Below, piece after piece: positions 51,358-60,399 of a DNA stretch of 64,000 bases. This DNA comes from Parachlamydiales bacterium (GTDB taxonomy: Bacteria; Chlamydiota; Chlamydiia; Chlamydiales; JABDDJ01). Each line of letters begins with the position of its first letter. The first letter of the stretch is position 1. The notes beneath the pieces were generated by a model, which searched no databases, had not been told where the DNA came from, and was given only the letters and a program-made list of their open reading frames with translations. Made by a program: the position numbers and the translations under genes. The DNA is taken from NCBI GenBank assembly GCA_041671045.1, contig JBAZCF010000003.1, positions 62,001 through 126,000 on the forward strand, written 5' to 3'.

Positions 51358-52548
51358 CTATATTACTCCTAGTTCCTTACCTACAATTGCAAAAGCTTCA
51401 ATCGCTTTGTCTAGCTGTTCTTTAGTGTGAGCCGAGGACATTTGCGTTCTAATACGCGCTTGCCCTTGCGGTACGACGGGATAGCTAAAACCTACGACAT
51501 AGACTCCATGCTCGAGCATTCTCTTAGACATTTCTTGAGCTAATGCAGCATCACCTAACAGCACAGGAATGATAGCATGGTCTTTGCCGAGTAGTTTGAA
51601 ACCGTGTTTTTCCATATTTTCACGGAAATAGGCGGCATTTTCACGCACTTTAACACGCAGGTCGCCCGACTGTTCTAACATTCTAAGGACTTCGATGGAT
51701 GCAGCAGTAATGGCAGGCATCAATGTATTGGAAAAAAGATAAGGTCTGGAACGTTGACGCAGCCAAGCGATGACTTCTTTTTTGCCGGAGGTATATCCAC
51801 CGGAAGCTCCGCCTAGTGCTTTACCTAAAGTTCCTGTGATAATATCCACACGTCCTAAGACATGGCAGTATTCGGGCGAGCCTCTACCGTGTTCACCCAG
51901 AAAACCCACGGCGTGGCAGTCGTCTACCATCACTAGCGCATTGTATTTATCCGCAAGGTCGCAAATGCCTTTGAGGTTAGCAATGATACCGTCCATGGAG
52001 AAAACACCGTCCGTGGCGATAATACGGAAACGGCTTGACTGAGATTCTTGAAGGCATTTTTCCAATTCTTGCATATCGTTGTTAGCATAACGTAGACGTT
52101 TAGCTTTGCAGAGGCGTATGCCGTCGATGATGCTCGCGTGATTAAGCGAATCACTGATGATAGCGTCTTCAGGGCCAAGAAGAGTTTCAAATAGACCGCC
52201 ATTGGCGTCAAAGCAAGAGGAATATAGAATCGTGTCTTCGGTTCCTAGGAAATGGGAAATTTTCTCTTCCAATTGCTTATGCAGTGTCTGAGTTCCGCAG
52301 ATAAATCGGACGGATGCCATACCAAATCCGTAGTCATCTAAACTTTTTTTAGCAGCTTCGATCAGAGCTGGATGATTGGCAAGGCCCAAGTAGTTATTGG
52401 CGCAAAGGTTGATGACCTCTTTACCATCAGCCAATTTAATGACTGCATCCTGGGGTGAGGAGATAACTCTTTCTTCCTTAAAGAGCCCTGCTTTTTTGGC
52501 TTCATCCAATTGATTCAAGAGAAAAGTATTTAATGTATTCTGGCTCAT
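51358..52548 (-). CDS. kbl: Glycine C-acetyltransferase (2-amino-3-ketobutyrate CoA ligase)
   Basis: Kbl splits 2-amino-3-ketobutyrate with CoA into glycine and acetyl-CoA, completing the Tdh pathway. It is an alpha-oxoamine synthase with PLP. The motifs are NNYLGLANHP near the N-terminus, MVDDCHAVGFLGEHGRG, and the PLP lysine in GTLGKALGGASGGY. SYPVVPQGQARIRTQMSSAH is at the C-terminal domain. Length 396 residues is normal, with close similarity by eye to E. coli Kbl. Confidence 0.95.
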   Translation of the reverse strand: MSQNTLNTFLLNQLDEAKKAGLFKEERVISSPQDAVIKLADGKEVINLCANNYLGLANHPALIEAAKKSLDDYGFGMASVRFICGTQTLHKQLEEKISHFLGTEDTILYSSCFDANGGLFETLLGPEDAIISDSLNHASIIDGIRLCKAKRLRYANNDMQELEKCLQESQSSRFRIIATDGVFSMDGIIANLKGICDLADKYNALVMVDDCHAVGFLGEHGRGSPEYCHVLGRVDIITGTLGKALGGASGGYTSGKKEVIAWLRQRSRPYLFSNTLMPAITAASIEVLRMLEQSGDLRVKVRENAAYFRENMEKHGFKLLGKDHAIIPVLLGDAALAQEMSKRMLEHGVYVVGFSYPVVPQGQARIRTQMSSAHTKEQLDKAIEAFAIVGKELGVI

Positions 52549-52614
52549 AAAAAATCCGTTTTATAAAAATATTCACAGAAAGAATAGCTATTACACAATA
52601 TTCTGCCTAGGTAG

Positions 52615-52644
52615 TTGTTCACATTTATTAGGTTAAAATATTAT
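52615..52644 (+). promoter_or_regulatory. Promoter candidate of the glucoamylase gene
   Basis: TTGTTC (52615-52620), an 18-base spacer and TATTAT (52639-52644) lie 36 bases before the ATG. The intergenic space is shared with the divergent kbl gene. Confidence 0.42.
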
Positions 52645-52679
52645 GTTAAAAATAATTTAGATTTTTAAATTGGATAGGC

Positions 52680-55094
52680 ATGACAGCAACAATAGACCAT
52701 TCTAAATTAGCGCCTGGAGCGCCCGGGCATATTGCTAGATGGACTTCGAGTGCTAAAATCGGTGTCGGTACAGCATTATACAACGATTGCAACCTTTGGT
52801 TTACAATTTCGCATGGAATTGTCAATGAGGTGTATTGGCCACGGATTGACGTAGCAAACTTGCGGGATATGGAGCTGATTGTTACTGATGGTAAAGAGTT
52901 TTTTTCCGAGGAAAAACGCGATGCGATCCATGACTATACGACATTGGGGGAGGGCGTTCCGGCATACCACCTAATAAATACTTGTAACCAAGGTCGCTAC
53001 CGTATCGAGAAGAGAATTATTGCGGATACTCGCCGCAGCGTACTTTTACAGCAAATCGAATTTATACCCTTGATAGGAACACTGAAGGATTACAAAATTT
53101 TTGTCCTTTTGGCGCCGCATATGCGTAATAAGGGAATGGGTAATACAGGGTGGTCAGGTGAGTATAAAGGGTTTCCGATGCTGTTTGCAAGCTCAACGAA
53201 CACTCCCTCGTTAAACATGGCCTGTGCTTGCTCCACTCCTTTTAAACGCATGACTGTAGGTTATGTGGGAATCAGCGATGCTTGGCAAGAGCTGAAAAAG
53301 AATAAAGACCTTTTGGATACTTATGAGAGGGCTGACGATGGTAATATTGCTATGGCGGCGGAAATAGATCTGGAAGAATGCGGAGGACGTTTTGTACTTT
53401 CCTTATCCTTTGGAGTAACCTCCTTTGAAGCAGGACTGCAAAGCCGTGGAGCATTATTACGTCCCTTTGAAGATTGCCTTAAAGAATACATAAGCCAGTG
53501 GGAAAGTTTTCATAGCCAATTTGATGATTTAGGCAGCGTAGACCCTTTGGGGGGCTCACTTTTTCGCATGAGCAATGCTGTACTCAAAATTCACGAGGGA
53601 AAACGTCTCTCAGGAAGTGTCATAGCTTCCTTATCCATTCCTTGGGGATTTTCTAGGGGGGACAATGATATAGGCGGTTACCATTTGATCTGGCCGCGTG
53701 ATCAGGCTCAGACGGCTATCTCACTTCTTGCTGCCAATGATGTTTTAGGTGCTTATCAAACGCTAAATTTTCTGATGTGCACACAAGAGCATGATGGGCA
53801 TTGGGTCCAATGCATGTGGGAGGATGGTACGCCTTATTGGCCTGGTTTGCAAATGGATGAAACGGCATTACCGGTCATATTAGCAGATATAGTCCGGCGT
53901 AAAAAGGCGATCGGTTTGTTAGATCCTACTGAAATGGTGCGTCGTGCAGCCTTATTTATTATCAAAAATGGCCCGGTGACCCAAGAAGACCGTTGGGAGG
54001 AAGTGGCAGGATATACTCCTTTTACAATAGCCTGTGAGATTTCAGCATTGCTTTGTGCGGCGGATTTTCTATCGGATGCAGGTGATTTTGCATCTGCAGA
54101 ATATTTAAGGGATACGGCCGATTGGTGGAACGAAAGTATTGAGCGCTGGCTCTATGTAAGAGATACCCCTTTGGCAAATCAATATGGGGTAGATGGATAT
54201 TATGTAAGGGTAATGCCGTCAGTGAAATTCCAAGATGTACCCCCTCAGTCTAATGAGATATACTTAAAAAACCTTCCCCCTGATCAATCTGTGAAGGATT
54301 ATAGGAATATTGTTAGTGTGGATGCGCTGACGTTAGTCAGGCAAGGCCTAAGATCCCCCACTGATCCACGCATATTAAATACAATTAAAGTGATCGATGC
54401 CCTCTTAAAGACGGATACACCGCGTGGTCCTATTTGGCATAGATATAATCATGATGGTTATGGTGAGCATGCGGACGGGTCGCCCTTTAATGGCACAGGG
54501 ATTGGCCGAGGATGGCCTCTATTATGCGGTGAAAGAGCCCATTATGAAGTGGCAGCCGGTAATATGGATAAAGCAAAAGACCTTTTAAGAGTAATGGCAA
54601 GTTATGCAGGAGTAGGCGGGCTCCTACCCGAACAAATTTGGGACAGTGAAGATATTCCTGAGCATAGTTTGTTTAAAGGACACTCGGCAGGATCAGCTAA
54701 GCCATTGGTGTGGGCGCATGCTGAATATATTACTTTGCTGCGTTCCATAAAAGACGGAAAAGTCTTTACTATGCCTCCGCAAACACAGCAGCGGTATTTA
54801 TTAGATAAAGTGAAAGCTGTATACGCCATTTGGAGGATGGACCACCAATTGCCATTTTGGCCTGTAGGGAAACGTCTACGCATCCAAGCAGATGTAGGGG
54901 GCTTTGTACGTTGGAGCAAAGATAATTGGGCGTCGCATACAGATTCGGAATTTGTTCCTTTAGGTTTAGGCATTTACTTTGCAGATTTGCCGGTAGAAAA
55001 CTTTTCTGAGAATTCAGAAATTCTGTTTACCTTTTATTGGGTGGGACGTAATGAGTGGGAAAATCGAAATTATAGTACAATTGCAAAAGCATAA
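52680..55094 (+). CDS. Glycoside hydrolase family 15 glucoamylase
   Basis: The protein has 804 residues. GH15 glucoamylases release glucose from the non-reducing ends of alpha-1,4-glucans. The N-terminal beta-sandwich domain (APGAPGHIARWTSSAKIGVGTA, VNEVYWPRID) is the glucodextranase/bacterial glucoamylase type. The (alpha/alpha)6 catalytic domain has LIWPRDQAQTAIS, WEDGTPYWPGLQMDETA, the RWEEVAGYTPFT region with the general acid Glu, and GRGWPLLCGERAHYE with the likely base Glu. No signal peptide is visible, so it probably acts on intracellular glycogen, or on host glycogen if secreted by another route. Confidence 0.9.
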   Translation: MTATIDHSKLAPGAPGHIARWTSSAKIGVGTALYNDCNLWFTISHGIVNEVYWPRIDVANLRDMELIVTDGKEFFSEEKRDAIHDYTTLGEGVPAYHLINTCNQGRYRIEKRIIADTRRSVLLQQIEFIPLIGTLKDYKIFVLLAPHMRNKGMGNTGWSGEYKGFPMLFASSTNTPSLNMACACSTPFKRMTVGYVGISDAWQELKKNKDLLDTYERADDGNIAMAAEIDLEECGGRFVLSLSFGVTSFEAGLQSRGALLRPFEDCLKEYISQWESFHSQFDDLGSVDPLGGSLFRMSNAVLKIHEGKRLSGSVIASLSIPWGFSRGDNDIGGYHLIWPRDQAQTAISLLAANDVLGAYQTLNFLMCTQEHDGHWVQCMWEDGTPYWPGLQMDETALPVILADIVRRKKAIGLLDPTEMVRRAALFIIKNGPVTQEDRWEEVAGYTPFTIACEISALLCAADFLSDAGDFASAEYLRDTADWWNESIERWLYVRDTPLANQYGVDGYYVRVMPSVKFQDVPPQSNEIYLKNLPPDQSVKDYRNIVSVDALTLVRQGLRSPTDPRILNTIKVIDALLKTDTPRGPIWHRYNHDGYGEHADGSPFNGTGIGRGWPLLCGERAHYEVAAGNMDKAKDLLRVMASYAGVGGLLPEQIWDSEDIPEHSLFKGHSAGSAKPLVWAHAEYITLLRSIKDGKVFTMPPQTQQRYLLDKVKAVYAIWRMDHQLPFWPVGKRLRIQADVGGFVRWSKDNWASHTDSEFVPLGLGIYFADLPVENFSENSEILFTFYWVGRNEWENRNYSTIAKA

Positions 55095-55117
55095 TACCCC
55101 TTCATAGTGAGAATGAA

Positions 55118-55714
55118 ATGCCAGCTATTTCCCGTACCGGCACCGCCGCTTATACAATACTTCCTCGAAATGTGGATATGGTTCTAGTAAAAGCTTATCG
55201 CTATAATATTCCCTTTGAGCAACTTGCTAACCGAAGCGGTATAGACTTCGAATTAATCAAAATCCGTTGGGAACTCATTAAGGATAAATCTAAATTATTA
55301 TCCACTCAGACTAGTTGGTGGGGTCCTAAAAAAGACCGTATACTCTTTAAATTAAAAGAATCGCCCTCTCCAATACCAGATTCAGAGCTTCCAGAACGTT
55401 TCGAGATGAAAAAGCTGCATTACATCAGAACTCACTGGAGGAGGATTAAAAAACGCAAAGAATATTTTTTAAATGCTATAGACTCTTATGAAGGCGATGG
55501 TCAACGTATTCTTCTGAAGGGGAAGAAAATTCAAATCGGTGACACTAGTTCACAGGCCCCTTGTATTTCTATATTTAATACCAGAATTCAGTTTCCTCCG
55601 TCTCAAAATCAAGCACTCTCATCTATCAGGATAACACCTTTGGATATCATTAAGAGTGTCATTTCTGAACCTCAAAGCTTAATGCCCTTTATGCAGATAC
55701 TGGAAAGATCTTAA
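55118..55714 (+). CDS. Unknown 198-residue basic protein with an internal repeat
   Basis: I do not recognise this protein. Two related segments stand out: RWELIKDKSKLL...KKDRILFKL (about residues 50-80) and HWRRIKKRKEYF...DGQRILLKG (about 105-140). Each has a helix with W..IK.....L followed by a short strand R-I-L-x-K. The first 50 residues include a helix-turn-helix-like stretch (FEQLANRSGIDFELIKIRW). It follows the glucoamylase by 23 bases, so it may be co-transcribed, and converges on the next gene. DNA or RNA binding would fit the charge but is inference. Confidence 0.55.
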   Translation: MPAISRTGTAAYTILPRNVDMVLVKAYRYNIPFEQLANRSGIDFELIKIRWELIKDKSKLLSTQTSWWGPKKDRILFKLKESPSPIPDSELPERFEMKKLHYIRTHWRRIKKRKEYFLNAIDSYEGDGQRILLKGKKIQIGDTSSQAPCISIFNTRIQFPPSQNQALSSIRITPLDIIKSVISEPQSLMPFMQILERS

Positions 55715-55740
55715 ATTGTAATCATGCTCCAATCACCAGC

Positions 55741-57081
55741 TCAAACTTTTTTATTCCAATACCTATTATCCGAAGGAAGAGCTTTAATGTAATCCTCAAG
55801 CTCTTTTTCTAAAGTTATTTGGTCGATTTGACGATAGTTAATTTCAACCTTCTGCACGACCATATCTTTCTCCACGTCCTTAGCAATGACTAAACGTATG
55901 ATTTTGTCGTCAAGGTATTCCAATACCGGGTTATTCGGATTGGCAATAGCAATACTTTCCATCTCAGGAAAGCGCAGAGAAAGGACGGACTGCAGTTTTT
56001 GGTTTAAGTCTGCATGCAAAAAATAGAGACTACGTATTTTTGAATGCACAAGGATGTGCATGTCCTCGATCGCTTCAAATTGTGGTGTGAATAAATTACT
56101 GTTACGCAATTTGCTTTCATAATCGGATTTTACTGTTTCGGAATGGACGGTATAATTGAATTTTCTAAGGTCGCGCGGGTAATAGTAGACATCTAGGCAG
56201 TTCAGTATTTCTCTTGGGCAAGAAGAATAATAACTTCCCCACAGTTTCATGTTAATATTATGGCCATTCGTGTGTTGGTAAAGGGCGATGAGAGCTTGGG
56301 CTGTAAACTCCTGTAGATAGGAAGACGGCTTTTGTTTGTATTTAGGAAGGTCCATGAGAGATTTAGTATCCCAACGTTCACCATTTCGGGTGAAATAGTC
56401 CATAGGGGCAGATTCTGCGAAGAGGATAGGAATGGAACTTTTGATAATCTTTAGGGCTCTTTGACGTTCTCCATGTAAAAAGGAAACACTGTTGACCTGT
56501 TCTGAAGCCTGGCTTAAGATCCACAAATTATGCGCCTGTTTTACGGTTTTGATAGGGACAGAGCAGATCTTCTCATCTAGATGATCATACCAGCAAAACT
56601 CCACACTTCGGAAGACTAGAAGTTCGCCGGTTTTGAATGCGAAAGGATAAGCAATTTCAGGGGAGTAGGGGGTATCTTTGAAGTGAGATGCCGCAGGAAT
56701 GTGATGAAAGCAGCATTCCGGAAAAAAGGCTGCAAGGATTTCATCGAGTGAAAGTTCCTTCTCCAGGGCTTGCATGGCTGTAAAGGTTTCATCATCGAAG
56801 GGATCATCTAAACTAGACAATTCCTGTAGGCATTGTTTTGCTAGAGCCTTCAAGCCATTAAAAATTGCATCGGTATGTGCAGGAATCAGATCCTGGTTGT
56901 TATCCAGGGATTGCAACGATTTTTGAATACTTCTGTATTCTTTAGCAATTTCCACACGTGTACGTGGTGGATGTTTTTCCGTTTCAGATGTTTCGATGCC
57001 GTTTACCTTTCCTACAGGAGGGATCTTTGCAGAAGATAAAAGTGTATAAGGATGAGAAGAGAGAATAGGGGCTACGGCCAT
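55741..57081 (-). CDS. Unknown 446-residue protein
   Basis: I do not recognise this protein. It has no signal peptide or membrane segment. The composition is ordinary and rich in aromatic residues. It has an N-terminal helical part (REIAKEYRSIQKSLQSL-type) and a mixed alpha/beta middle (CFHHIPAASHF, VEFCWYDHLDEKI). The C-terminal region contains KIRSLYFLHADLNQKLQSVLSLRFPEME. It lies 57 bases after the cystathionine gamma-lyase gene on the same strand. It may be a lineage-specific chlamydial protein. Confidence 0.5.
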   Translation of the reverse strand: MAVAPILSSHPYTLLSSAKIPPVGKVNGIETSETEKHPPRTRVEIAKEYRSIQKSLQSLDNNQDLIPAHTDAIFNGLKALAKQCLQELSSLDDPFDDETFTAMQALEKELSLDEILAAFFPECCFHHIPAASHFKDTPYSPEIAYPFAFKTGELLVFRSVEFCWYDHLDEKICSVPIKTVKQAHNLWILSQASEQVNSVSFLHGERQRALKIIKSSIPILFAESAPMDYFTRNGERWDTKSLMDLPKYKQKPSSYLQEFTAQALIALYQHTNGHNINMKLWGSYYSSCPREILNCLDVYYYPRDLRKFNYTVHSETVKSDYESKLRNSNLFTPQFEAIEDMHILVHSKIRSLYFLHADLNQKLQSVLSLRFPEMESIAIANPNNPVLEYLDDKIIRLVIAKDVEKDMVVQKVEINYRQIDQITLEKELEDYIKALPSDNRYWNKKV

Positions 57082-57138
57082 ATTAATTCCTCGTAATGAA
57101 TGAATTTCGAAAAAAGTCTATTATTAGAGAAAGGGCTG

Positions 57139-58290
57139 TTACTTTGCGCAAACTTGCAGAGCTTGGAATGATGCTGTAAAATCTTCGATGAGGTCTTCGA
57201 TATCTTCCAAGCCCACTGAAATACGCACTAAGGTTTCAGAAACACCTTGTTTTAATCGTTCATCTTTGGGGATGGAAGCGTGTGTCATGCTTGCAGGGTG
57301 GCAGATAAGCGACTCCACTCCGCCTAAACTTTCTGCCAGACGCACGTAGCTCAAAGAGGCCAGCCACGTTTTCAGTTCAGTGACGGGCAGGTCTAAATCC
57401 ACGGAAAGCATTCCACCAAATCCGCGCATTTGTTTTGCTGCCAGGGCATGGCCTGGGTGCATAGGCAGGCCGGGATAGTAAACTTTTTTCACAAAAGGTT
57501 GCTGCTGAAAATAATTAGCGATGCGTCCAGCATTTTTCTGGTGCTGTTCCATTCGCAAGGCCAAAGTTTTAACTCCGCGCGTGATAAGCCAGCAGTCGAA
57601 AGGGCTGGGGTTAACTCCTAAAGCTTTACGTCCGAAGTCTAAATGGGTTTTGATTGTTTCATCATTTGTCATCATCGCACCTCCAATTGTGTCTGAGTGC
57701 CCTCCAATGTATTTGGTTGTGCTATGCCAAACGATATCTGCACCTAAGAGAAGGGGATTCTGCAAGTAAGGTGTAGCAAAAGTGTTATCAATAAGCACCG
57801 GAACATCAGCAGCGTGGGCGATTGTGCTAAGTGCTTGAATATCATATATTTCTAGTAGAGGGTTTGTAGGCGTCTCAAAACAAAATAACTTCGCTCCGCT
57901 AAGCGCCTCTTTTAGATGTCTAAGGTCATGGACAGAGACAAGCTCGAGACGGATGTTGAAGTTTTTGAACACTTGATTAAAAAGGCGGTACGTACCTCCA
58001 TAAAGACCCTCTAACGCTACAATCTTATCTCCAGCTGAAAAGGAAGATAATAGCCCTGTCAAGGCACCTAATCCGGAGGAGAAGACTGTCGCATACTGAG
58101 CATCTTCTAAAGCGGCCAACGTATCCTCTAAAATAGTGAAGTTTGGGTTCCCTGCACGGGTATATTCGTATTCACCCTCGCCAGGTATGTCTTGGACAAA
58201 GGTAGAGGTCATAAAGATGGGGGGCATTACTGAGCTTTGTTGCAAATGGCGGTTTTCACCTGCATGTAATGCTTTAGTGCTAAATCGCAT
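57139..58290 (-). CDS. mccB: Cystathionine gamma-lyase / gamma-synthase family PLP enzyme
   Basis: This is a Cys/Met-metabolism PLP enzyme of normal length (383 residues from the ATG at 58290). The motifs are STKALHAGENRH at the N-terminus, PIFMTSTFVQ, GLYGGTYRLF, the PLP lysine in HSTTKYIGGHSD, and SLGGVESLICHPASMTHA. AGGGG lies 8 bases before 58290, which decides the start against the upstream ATG at 58341 inside the preceding gene. It follows the cystathionine beta-synthase-like gene by 10 bases, so gamma-lyase activity (cystathionine to cysteine) is the likelier role. metB is the alternative name. Confidence 0.88.
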   Translation of the reverse strand: MRFSTKALHAGENRHLQQSSVMPPIFMTSTFVQDIPGEGEYEYTRAGNPNFTILEDTLAALEDAQYATVFSSGLGALTGLLSSFSAGDKIVALEGLYGGTYRLFNQVFKNFNIRLELVSVHDLRHLKEALSGAKLFCFETPTNPLLEIYDIQALSTIAHAADVPVLIDNTFATPYLQNPLLLGADIVWHSTTKYIGGHSDTIGGAMMTNDETIKTHLDFGRKALGVNPSPFDCWLITRGVKTLALRMEQHQKNAGRIANYFQQQPFVKKVYYPGLPMHPGHALAAKQMRGFGGMLSVDLDLPVTELKTWLASLSYVRLAESLGGVESLICHPASMTHASIPKDERLKQGVSETLVRISVGLEDIEDLIEDFTASFQALQVCAK

Positions 58291-58300
58291 ATTAACCCCT

Positions 58301-59302
58301 TTAAAATTTAATATGTTGGGATTCGAGCCAGTGAGAGTCAAAAATCTTACTGAGATATTTTAATCCGCTATCGGGAATGATAGCTACAATGGTGGCAGGA
58401 GTGTCTAATTTTTCAGCCAACTGTAAAGCAGCCCATACATTAGCGCCGCTAGAACCCCCTGCCAAGATACCTTCTTTTTCAGCAAGGATACGAGTTATCC
58501 TAAAGGCATCTTCATCCTTTACTTGAACGACGTCATCAATCAACTTAAAATCGATAGCTTTTGCCATATGGTCTTCTCCGATCCCTTCCAGGAGGTAAGA
58601 ACACACGGCATCTTGCGGGATGATCCCTTTATGGAAATAGTCGTAGTAGATCGAGCCGATGGGATCGGGCATAAGTGTTTTTACAGAGGGCTTCCTTTCT
58701 TTTAGATATCTACCTACGCCGCTTATGGTACCGCCGGTGCTTGCGCTAGCAACAAAATAGTCTACCTCGCCGCGCGATTGCTCCCAGATTTCCGGCCCTG
58801 TCGTCAGATAATGGGCTAGGGGATTTTGTGGATTGTCGTATTGATTTACTCTAAAGCTATTCGGAGTTTCGTCAGCTAATTTTTTGGCGACATTGACGTA
58901 GTGTTCCGGCGAATTCGGATGCGCTGCGGTGGGGCAGATGATGATCTGAGCGCCAAAAGCTTTCAGGGCATTTTGCTTTTCGATACTCACTTTATCCGGC
59001 ATCGTTAGGATAGCTCTGTAGCCTCTCGTCGCAGCGATCATTGCGACAGCAGCTCCAGTGTTGCCGGAGGTATTTTCTATGATAGTACCGCCAGGTTTTA
59101 ACAAGCCGCGGGCTTCAGCGTCATCAATAATGTATTTTACAATCCGGTCCTTCACGCTGGCGCCCGGGTTAAAGTACTCTAGCTTTAATAGGAGGGTAAT
59201 GTGGGGGAGGTGGGTAGTCAAATGTTGAACTTGGACCAGTGGGGTGTGCCCCACTGTGTCCATTAGAGTTGGAAATTGTGTTTTTACAGCTGGTCCCGGC
59301 AT
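58301..59302 (-). CDS. mccA: Cystathionine beta-synthase / cysteine synthase family PLP enzyme
   Basis: This 333-residue fold-type II PLP enzyme has the PLP lysine in NPGASVKDRI, the phosphate-binding TSGNTGAAVAMIA and GSSGANVWAAL near the C-terminus. It has no CBS regulatory domains. Its closest pattern is the bacterial beta-synthase that works with a gamma-lyase for reverse transsulfuration. O-acetylserine sulfhydrylase (cysK/cysM) is the alternative. Its ATG overlaps the stop of the VKOR-DsbA gene (TAATG), so the two are translationally coupled. Confidence 0.87.
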   Translation of the reverse strand: MPGPAVKTQFPTLMDTVGHTPLVQVQHLTTHLPHITLLLKLEYFNPGASVKDRIVKYIIDDAEARGLLKPGGTIIENTSGNTGAAVAMIAATRGYRAILTMPDKVSIEKQNALKAFGAQIIICPTAAHPNSPEHYVNVAKKLADETPNSFRVNQYDNPQNPLAHYLTTGPEIWEQSRGEVDYFVASASTGGTISGVGRYLKERKPSVKTLMPDPIGSIYYDYFHKGIIPQDAVCSYLLEGIGEDHMAKAIDFKLIDDVVQVKDEDAFRITRILAEKEGILAGGSSGANVWAALQLAEKLDTPATIVAIIPDSGLKYLSKIFDSHWLESQHIKF

Positions 59303-60399
59303 TATTTCAGTGCATCAATGGCATTAAGGATATTTGCTTCAGTAATCTCTACGCCGCCTTTAAGCTTTTTCCCTTTCTTGGTGTCAAGGTTGATTAGCAC
59401 GACCGTTGGAGTACTATTGATGTTAAATTGCTTGGCTAGGTCTTTGTAATATTTGAAGGCCACAGCGACATCAGCGTAATTGAGTTGTTGATACTTAACA
59501 CCTAAAGGTTGAATTGCTTTGGCTACTTGTTCCTCGGTAGGCGCTCCGGTCTGTTCTGAAAGGGTTGTCAAAATATGACGAAGTTTCAGGTATTTATCTT
59601 TGTTGTTTACCATGAAAGCTAGGTTGTAGGGTGTAAAATTCATTGTTTCGGGGTGGATGGGGAAATCAACAAATACAAGACGTGCTTTTTTATTGATGGA
59701 AGTAGTTGCCTTTTCAATGACAGGCTCAATTTTACGGCATGAAGGGCACTGCCAGTCTGTAAAAAGATAAACTTCAATAGGGCTTTTGGTGTTTCCAAAT
59801 GTGATCTTCTCTTTCAATTCGTCTTGGGCAGCTTCAAGTTTATCCACTTTGCTTAGTCCCACGAAGGCGATAAAAAAACCTAGGACGGCGACGGTAAAGG
59901 TAGTGAGAGATCCGAGATAATATTTCATTTTTACACCTTCTTTTTCAATTTTAGATAATTTGTCATGCCCGATGGCAATGGTTATGACTTGAATGACAAA
60001 CGCGATAATTAAGCATGCTGCGATGGCTAAGCACACTGGGCACCAATGGCCGATATAATATTTTTGAACATAGATAAACCAGGCTTCAGCGCCTAAGGCT
60101 CCTGCGACAGCGATAGTTGTCAGCCAAATAAAAGCAGGAATACGTCTAGATGTTATATGAAGCAGCAAGAAAAAGGGGCATAAGATAAATCCCCATATTT
60201 CAAATGCTAAGCCGAAAAGTCGATAGTTTTGCCCTGCAGTGCATGCTTCAGAACAAATATGCAGTGAAGCAATGTATGTAAGAATAATAGGGGCTAATAA
60301 GAAAACGATGTTAAGCCAAAAAAGGGAGGGAGGCTGCTTAATTCGAAATATCAAAGAATCTTCGGATAAGCTTTGTTGCAGAGTATTCACAAATTTCAC
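59302..60399 (-). CDS. VKOR-DsbA fusion: disulfide-forming membrane protein
   Basis: This 365-residue fusion carries two thiol-redox modules. Residues about 30-145 form the multi-helix VKOR domain, with the loop cysteines C49 and C53 and the active-site C120-P-V-C123. After another membrane helix (about 163-183) a DsbA/thioredoxin-like domain has C218-P-S-C221 and the cis-proline stretch STPTVVL. Such fusions oxidise periplasmic cysteines and pass electrons to quinone. Chlamydial envelopes depend on disulfide cross-linking, so the role fits. It overlaps the nuclease gene (ATGA) and the next gene (TAATG). Confidence 0.9.
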   Translation of the reverse strand: MKFVNTLQQSLSEDSLIFRIKQPPSLFWLNIVFLLAPIILTYIASLHICSEACTAGQNYRLFGLAFEIWGFILCPFFLLLHITSRRIPAFIWLTTIAVAGALGAEAWFIYVQKYYIGHWCPVCLAIAACLIIAFVIQVITIAIGHDKLSKIEKEGVKMKYYLGSLTTFTVAVLGFFIAFVGLSKVDKLEAAQDELKEKITFGNTKSPIEVYLFTDWQCPSCRKIEPVIEKATTSINKKARLVFVDFPIHPETMNFTPYNLAFMVNNKDKYLKLRHILTTLSEQTGAPTEEQVAKAIQPLGVKYQQLNYADVAVAFKYYKDLAKQFNINSTPTVVLINLDTKKGKKLKGGVEITEANILNAIDALK

